Assembly: GCA_023415835.1 (NCBI GenBank)
Contig: JAEZJK010000035.1
Coordinates: 1 to 55,226 of the forward strand
Direction: 5' to 3'
Origin: Bacillota bacterium
GTDB taxonomy: Bacteria; Bacillota; UBA4882; UBA8346
DNA: 55,226 nucleotides
Position numbers and translations under genes: made by a program. Numbering within the stretch: position 1 is the stretch's first letter; each line of letters starts with the position of its first letter. Under the pieces are notes generated by a model, which ran no database searches, was not told the origin of the DNA, and worked only from the letters and a program-made list of their open reading frames with translations. Shown one piece after another: positions 52,246 to 55,226 of the stretch.

Positions 52246-52775
52246 GGAGTTCAGAACTACCTTTTCGGAGTTTATCAACTGTCGACGCGGGGCGTGGAAC
52301 TGCTCACGGGGAGTCCGGGACTGTTCGCGCGGAGTTTATCACTGCGCGCTTGGAGTTCCAAACGGCTCGTTTGGAGTTTGTAACTGCGTGCATGGAGTTA
52401 AGAACTAGCTTTTTGGAGTTGGTCAACTGCTGACGCGGAGCTCGGAACCGCCCGCGCGGAGTTCAAAACCGCATGCTTGGAGTCGGGGATCGCTTGTTTG
52501 AAGTCCGGAACTCCGTATGGTTTCAGTTTTGAACTGCTAACTATCGGTTCGAAGCTGCTGGTTCGGAGTTGGGAACCGCTGGCGCGGAGTTCGGAACTGC
52601 TGGCGTGGAGTTCGGGACTGCTTGCTTGGAGTTGGGGAACCGGCTGTTGTTAGTTTTGAACTGTTTGTGTGGAGTTCTAAACTGCGTACATGGAGTTCGG
52701 GACCGCTGGCATGGAGTTCGGAACTGCTCATGCGAAGTTCGGGACGGCTGGTTTGGAGTTGGGAAAGGGCTAGTT
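52246..52775. repeat. Degenerate 21-bp tandem array, about 25 units
   Basis: Units begin at GGAGTT-like positions 52246, 52267, 52289, 52310, 52331, 52352, 52373, 52394, 52415, 52437, 52458, 52479, 52500, 52523, 52546, 52565, 52586, 52607, 52628, 52650, 52671, 52692, 52713, 52734 and 52755. Eighteen of 24 intervals are exactly 21 bp. The consensus is GGAGTTCGGAACTGC followed by about six variable bases, and its core AGTTCGGAACT is a palindrome. The 22- and 23-bp steps break any reading frame, so heptapeptide-like ORFs through it are probably not genes. Confidence 0.85.
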
Positions 52776-52952
52776 CCCAGTATACAGAAGACCAAAGGTT
52801 GACCCGAATATATCGCCTGGATTGAGGTAACGGTGAACGAGACTTCAAAGCATGACCCGGAATAAAAAAACCGGGAACGAAACTTGGGAGTATTACCTTT
52901 ATAAAAACGACTCACCCTGCGGTGGATGGTTGTTTGATGTTAACATTGGTTG

Positions 52953-53003
52953 GTCCCTCTCTGCTTGGAAGCGGATATTTAGGGGGGTTCAGCAAAGAGG
53001 GAC
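52953..53003. repeat. CTCTC-stem hairpin repeat, copy B
   Basis: GTCCCTCT (52953-52960) and AGAGGGAC (52996-53003) pair. The loop contains AAGCGGATATTTAGG and GGTTCAG, shared with copy C. Confidence 0.6.
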
Positions 53004-53063
53004 GCGATAAGTTGGCGGCTTTCGGATCTTCCGGCGCTGAAAGGCTTCAATGAGCAGCTGTTT

Positions 53064-53109
53064 CCTCTCTACTGATTAAGCGGGAATTTTAGGCTTCAGG
53101 GTAGAGAGG
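53064..53109. repeat. CTCTC-stem hairpin repeat, copy C
   Basis: CCTCTCTAC (53064-53072) and GTAGAGAGG (53101-53109) pair perfectly. The loop has AAGCGGGAATTTTAGG and CTTCAG, as in copy B. Confidence 0.65.
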
Positions 53110-53212
53110 ATAGGCGAGTCGGGGTTGGGCGATGATTAATGACTTCATTGTCATGGTTCCGGTTCGATTCGTTCAGTTGTAATTGCCTCATTATAACTCA
53201 AGAATAAAACAA

Positions 53213-53239
53213 AGGAAGCCGGACGCATCCGACTTCCTT
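53213..53239. terminator. Terminator-like hairpin
   Basis: AAGGAAGCCGGA faces TCCGACTTCCTT with one mismatch. No supported gene ends just before it on either strand; the minus-strand toxin gene ends about 210 bases away. It may belong to a lost gene. Confidence 0.5.
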
Positions 53240-53421
53240 AGGTGTAGTCTGCAGACATCCACCGCTATTCTTACTTATAAGATACCATATTGGTATAAAA
53301 GATTCAACTTTCCCTTTTTCTTTGATAATTTTCTAACAAAGATCATTGTTCACTATGAAAAGGGCGCGCCGGAATCGATGGCTATGAACCGGTATTTGTT
53401 AGGACGCCGAGGTTTTTAAGG

Positions 53422-53823
53422 TTAAAACTCAAGAGGATAATTTATAACTTTTGCAATATTACCAAAATCATGATCATTATGAAGCAGAGTTAAGTTGTTC
53501 TCAATAGCTATAGCTGCAATTAAACAATCGATGGTTTTTCGAACTGTAATCCCTTTTTTGCGGCACTCACGATAAATGTCTCCGGCATGAATATATGTAT
53601 CATAGTTTTTGGCATGAACAAATGGCAATGATAACATCGTATTTTTGATAATTATATATTTATTATCTTCTCTTATTCCTTGTAATATTTCCGTTAAAAT
53701 AATATCTGTGATAAAAAGAGTTTCCTGTTTACTCTTTAATAAACCAACCAAAATCTCTACTTTTCGATTCTCTATTTTGTTATTAAAAAAATCAATCCAG
53801 ATACTAGTATCAACCAAAATCAT
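53422..53823 (-). CDS. PIN-domain toxin, VapC-like
   Basis: This 133-residue PIN ribonuclease domain has the first Asp in MILVDTSIWIDFF, Glu in DIILTEILQGI, and the Asp of RKTIDCLIAAIAIENN and HNDHDFGNIA, completing the acidic centre. The ATG overlaps the upstream gene's stop by four bases (ATGA), the usual toxin-antitoxin coupling. It would cleave tRNA or other RNA unless bound by its antitoxin. Confidence 0.9.
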   Translation of the reverse strand: MILVDTSIWIDFFNNKIENRKVEILVGLLKSKQETLFITDIILTEILQGIREDNKYIIIKNTMLSLPFVHAKNYDTYIHAGDIYRECRKKGITVRKTIDCLIAAIAIENNLTLLHNDHDFGNIAKVINYPLEF

Positions 53824-54020
53824 ATTCTTGGCTCCCGTATCTCTTCAAGATTGCCTTCCCATTTGATATTCCCTTTTAAGGCCAAGAGTTGGTCATAAGT
53901 CTGTTTTTTGATAACCTGGTCAATTGCCATTCTTACCGCCTCATCAATATTATCGGTCTGGAACATCTTTTTTAATTCGATAATTTCTTCATCATTTAAA
54001 CTGATTTTATACTCTTTCAT
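53820..54020 (-). CDS. VapB-like antitoxin
   Basis: This protein of about 66 residues is a probable antitoxin partner of the downstream PIN toxin. It starts MKEYKISLNDEEIIELKKMF and continues DNIDEAVRMAIDQVIKK, resembling the ribbon-helix-helix-type antitoxins that accompany PIN toxins, with a C-terminal KWEGNLEEIREPRI tail for toxin binding. GGTGGTGG stands before the ATG at 54020. The pair is complete and intact. Confidence 0.8.
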   Translation of the reverse strand: MKEYKISLNDEEIIELKKMFQTDNIDEAVRMAIDQVIKKQTYDQLLALKGNIKWEGNLEEIREPRI

Positions 54021-54255
54021 CAGTACCACCACCATCATTATTTATAGCCATGCGATAACAAATCATGCAAATATTTTTTGATCTATTATAGTTTATTATA
54101 CCAAATTATGGAGTTTTAGAATAGATATTGCCTGTATGAATTAGCAAAGATAGGCGGTAAGACCGGTATAGCCCCTTTAATACTCGTATTATTTTGGTCA
54201 TTCATGACATAATTTTAAACCCTCACCTAGATTATTATTCTTGTCTTATGCCAAT

Positions 54256-54290
54256 AAAAAAAGAGGCCATCCTAAGATGAACTTCTCCAA
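54256..54290 (-). terminator. Terminator of the coiled-coil mini-gene
   Basis: On the minus strand an imperfect stem with CATC-TTAG-GATG at its tip leads into CTCTTTTTTT. It lies 21 bases past the stop at 54311. Confidence 0.55.
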
Positions 54291-54310
54291 TTCCGGTATA
54301 AGCTGGCTTT

Positions 54311-54511
54311 TTATCTTACCTTCCGACGTATTTCGAACTCCGACTTGTCCAATTCTTTGATTGCTTGCATCATTTGCCGATGCTCCGTTTCAAGTCCTTC
54401 CAACCTGGATTCTACTCGATCCAACCTGGTTTCTACTCGATCCAACCTGGTATCTACTGATTTCTGGAATATCTCTATAACCTCAAGGATTTTCTGGGTA
54501 TCTTCCGTCAT
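54311..54511 (-). CDS. Small coiled-coil protein with heptad repeats
   Basis: This protein of about 66 residues has three near-identical seven-residue blocks (TRLDRVE, TRLDRVE, SRLEGLE) forming a coiled coil, encoded by a 21-bp tandem DNA repeat (54413-54459). The N terminus is MTEDTQKILEVIEIFQKSVD and the C terminus KELDKSEFEIRRKVR. GGGTAGAGGG lies before the ATG at 54511. Similar mini-proteins are common but lack an assigned function. Confidence 0.6.
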   Translation of the reverse strand: MTEDTQKILEVIEIFQKSVDTRLDRVETRLDRVESRLEGLETEHRQMMQAIKELDKSEFEIRRKVR

Positions 54512-54610
54512 CCCTCTACCCCCCAAAATCTCATTAACTTAACTACTACTCTTTTCGCGACTATCATTTAAAAATCCTCCTCGAAATGTTTTTTTGGTAG
54601 TTAATACCAT

Positions 54611-54662
54611 CAAGACAAGAGACCGACCAACGGGCCGATCTCCTGCCTTGAGGTAATTTTTT
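54611..54662 (+). terminator. Orphan terminator-like hairpin
   Basis: CAAGACAAGAGACCGACC faces GGGCCGATCTCCTGCCTTG with G-U and single mismatches, followed by TTTTTT at 54656-54661. It has no plus-strand gene upstream and probably outlived one. Confidence 0.55.
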
Positions 54663-54739
54663 AGTGGCGTATTTGCTGACTATGAATTGGCGGAGATGGT
54701 GGCAGGTTCTTACGCTGATTGGGTTGATTTATTGTTTGT

Positions 54740-54960
54740 TTAGGGCGTTACGCGTTTTGACGTACGGGTGAAACCAAAAATGTACTTAAAAGCAATGCCA
54801 GTTAGCATTTTGCATGATTTCGAAAGTTTTTTTAATGAGTCTGTCGGAACATCTTTATGAAAAAGATCGCTCATGGAATTCACAAAGATGGTTTGAGGCT
54901 TTTTCCATTGGAGCGGTAACTTTAAAGCAGCTTCATGAGTAGTCAGAATAAAACCGTTTT
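54740..54960 (-). pseudogene. DUF5131 (phage Gp37/Gp68) protein fragment
   Basis: A minus-strand frame reads KNGFILTTHEAALKLPLQWK and KPQTIFVNSMSDLFHKDVP. IFVNSMSDLFH with the preceding PLxWKKP is the most conserved block of DUF5131, a radical-SAM-like family. Only about 70 codons remain. A TAG stands just upstream, no start is visible and the sequence after DVPTDSL diverges, so it is a decayed fragment. Confidence 0.6.
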
Positions 54961-55060
54961 TCTAAAGTCGATTTCCTTAAACTGATAGTATTGCAGCGAC
55001 TGCTCGAGACCATCTTCCGGGGTTTCAATGGCTTTGCTTTTCCCTAAAGTCCCCGGACGT

Positions 55061-55225
55061 TTATTTAAAAATTTCTTTATACAGCTTTTCAAGGGCTGTA
55101 GCATTTTCTTTATTGAGCCTTTCCTGTTCAATTTTCCACAACCTCTCCTGCTCTTTACGACCGGCCATTTCTCTTTGCCATGTGACGCCGGGAACAAGAT
55201 CCAGAAGTAAACGTGTTTTAACGGT
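55061..55225 (-). CDS. C-terminal end of a protein cut by the window edge
   Basis: The frame is open from the edge to TAA at 55061-55063 and encodes 54 residues: TVKTRLLLDLVPGVTWQR, then EMAGRKEQERLWKIEQERLN and KENATALEKLYKEIFK. A charged helical tail of this kind ends various nuclease-like or Uma2/Rpn-type proteins, but the family cannot be told from the tail. It lies just upstream of the DUF5131 remnant. Confidence 0.4.
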   Translation of the reverse strand, partial: TVKTRLLLDLVPGVTWQREMAGRKEQERLWKIEQERLNKENATALEKLYKEIFK

Positions 55226-55226
55226 A

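Noticed and set aside
52246..52775. CRISPR array
   Set aside because: The 21-bp units are contiguous and degenerate, with no constant repeat alternating with unique spacers of 30 or more bases, and no cas genes are in the window.
52187..52915. Protein-coding ORFs through the 21-bp array on both strands
   Set aside because: Heptapeptide-like ORFs appear on both strands simply because the period is a multiple of three. Unit steps of 22, 23 and 19 bp break every frame, and no ribosome sites precede them.
54943..55197. 84-residue minus-strand ORF at the right end
   Set aside because: It overlaps in another frame both the better-supported C-terminal fragment (55061-55225) and the DUF5131 remnant.

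Overview
The window looks like a chromosomal segment of an anaerobic, spore-forming, diderm (outer-membrane-bearing) Firmicute, closest in flavour to Limnochordia/Hydrogenispora-type or other LPS-making clostridial lineages. Three things point there. It has lipid A genes (lpxC, fabZ, lpxA, lpxI) and an Lpt transport operon ending in an LptD homologue. It has spore-type SPOCS/LysM proteins. It also has the clostridial SCIFF peptide and its radical SAM maturase. Taxonomy is an inference; no rRNA is present.

Layout. 1-3.6 kb: a minus-strand module of two ferredoxin-type MinD/Mrp ATPases, a NifX-like protein, a DUF134 regulator, a DUF5320 protein and a frameshifted metallo-beta-lactamase-fold gene. 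It is driven by a consensus promoter with two palindromic operators and bordered by serine-recombinase debris (3.7-4.2 kb). 4.4-9.9 kb: RlmD-type methyltransferase, inositol-phosphatase-like enzyme, SCIFF maturase, the 45-residue SCIFF peptide directly behind tRNA-Ala, a small Cys protein and an orphan DNA methyltransferase. 10-18.4 kb: a nine-gene minus-strand operon, lptC-lptA-lptB-lptF/G-DUF3084-YqgF-OMP-unknown-lptD. 18.6-25.4 kb: lpxI, lpxA, fabZ, lpxC, then an ABC ATPase and an 842-residue permease of unusual design. 25.6-29.6 kb: SPOCS/SipL-like and LysM/GH18-like spore envelope proteins. 30-40 kb: citramalate synthase, ZIP transporter, YdcZ-type transporter, CheY-like regulator, GlgM-type glycosyltransferase with maltokinase, a TrmN6-like methyltransferase, a Gre factor and a phosphoesterase. 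40.5-46.4 kb: a CpxP/CpxRA-like stress module, PfkB-like protein, GNAT, AsmA/DUF748 protein and DUF503. 46.4-50 kb: three tRNAs (Val, Asp, Phe), a FluC/CrcB channel, a chemoreceptor and SfsA.

50-55.2 kb is an accessory, repeat-dominated tail. It holds a RAYT-type Y1 transposase carrying REP palindromes in frame inside its own gene, a REP cluster, an uncharacterised 159-residue protein, a 25-unit degenerate 21-bp tandem array, hairpin repeats, a VapBC-like pair, a coiled-coil mini-protein and gene remnants.

Genes working together: the lpx and lpt genes would make and export lipid A to the outer membrane, with the AsmA-like protein and the Cpx-like sensor as envelope partners. The most unusual elements are the FtsX-topology/EAA permease next to lpxC, the 21-bp array, and the REP insertions inside the RAYT coding sequence.
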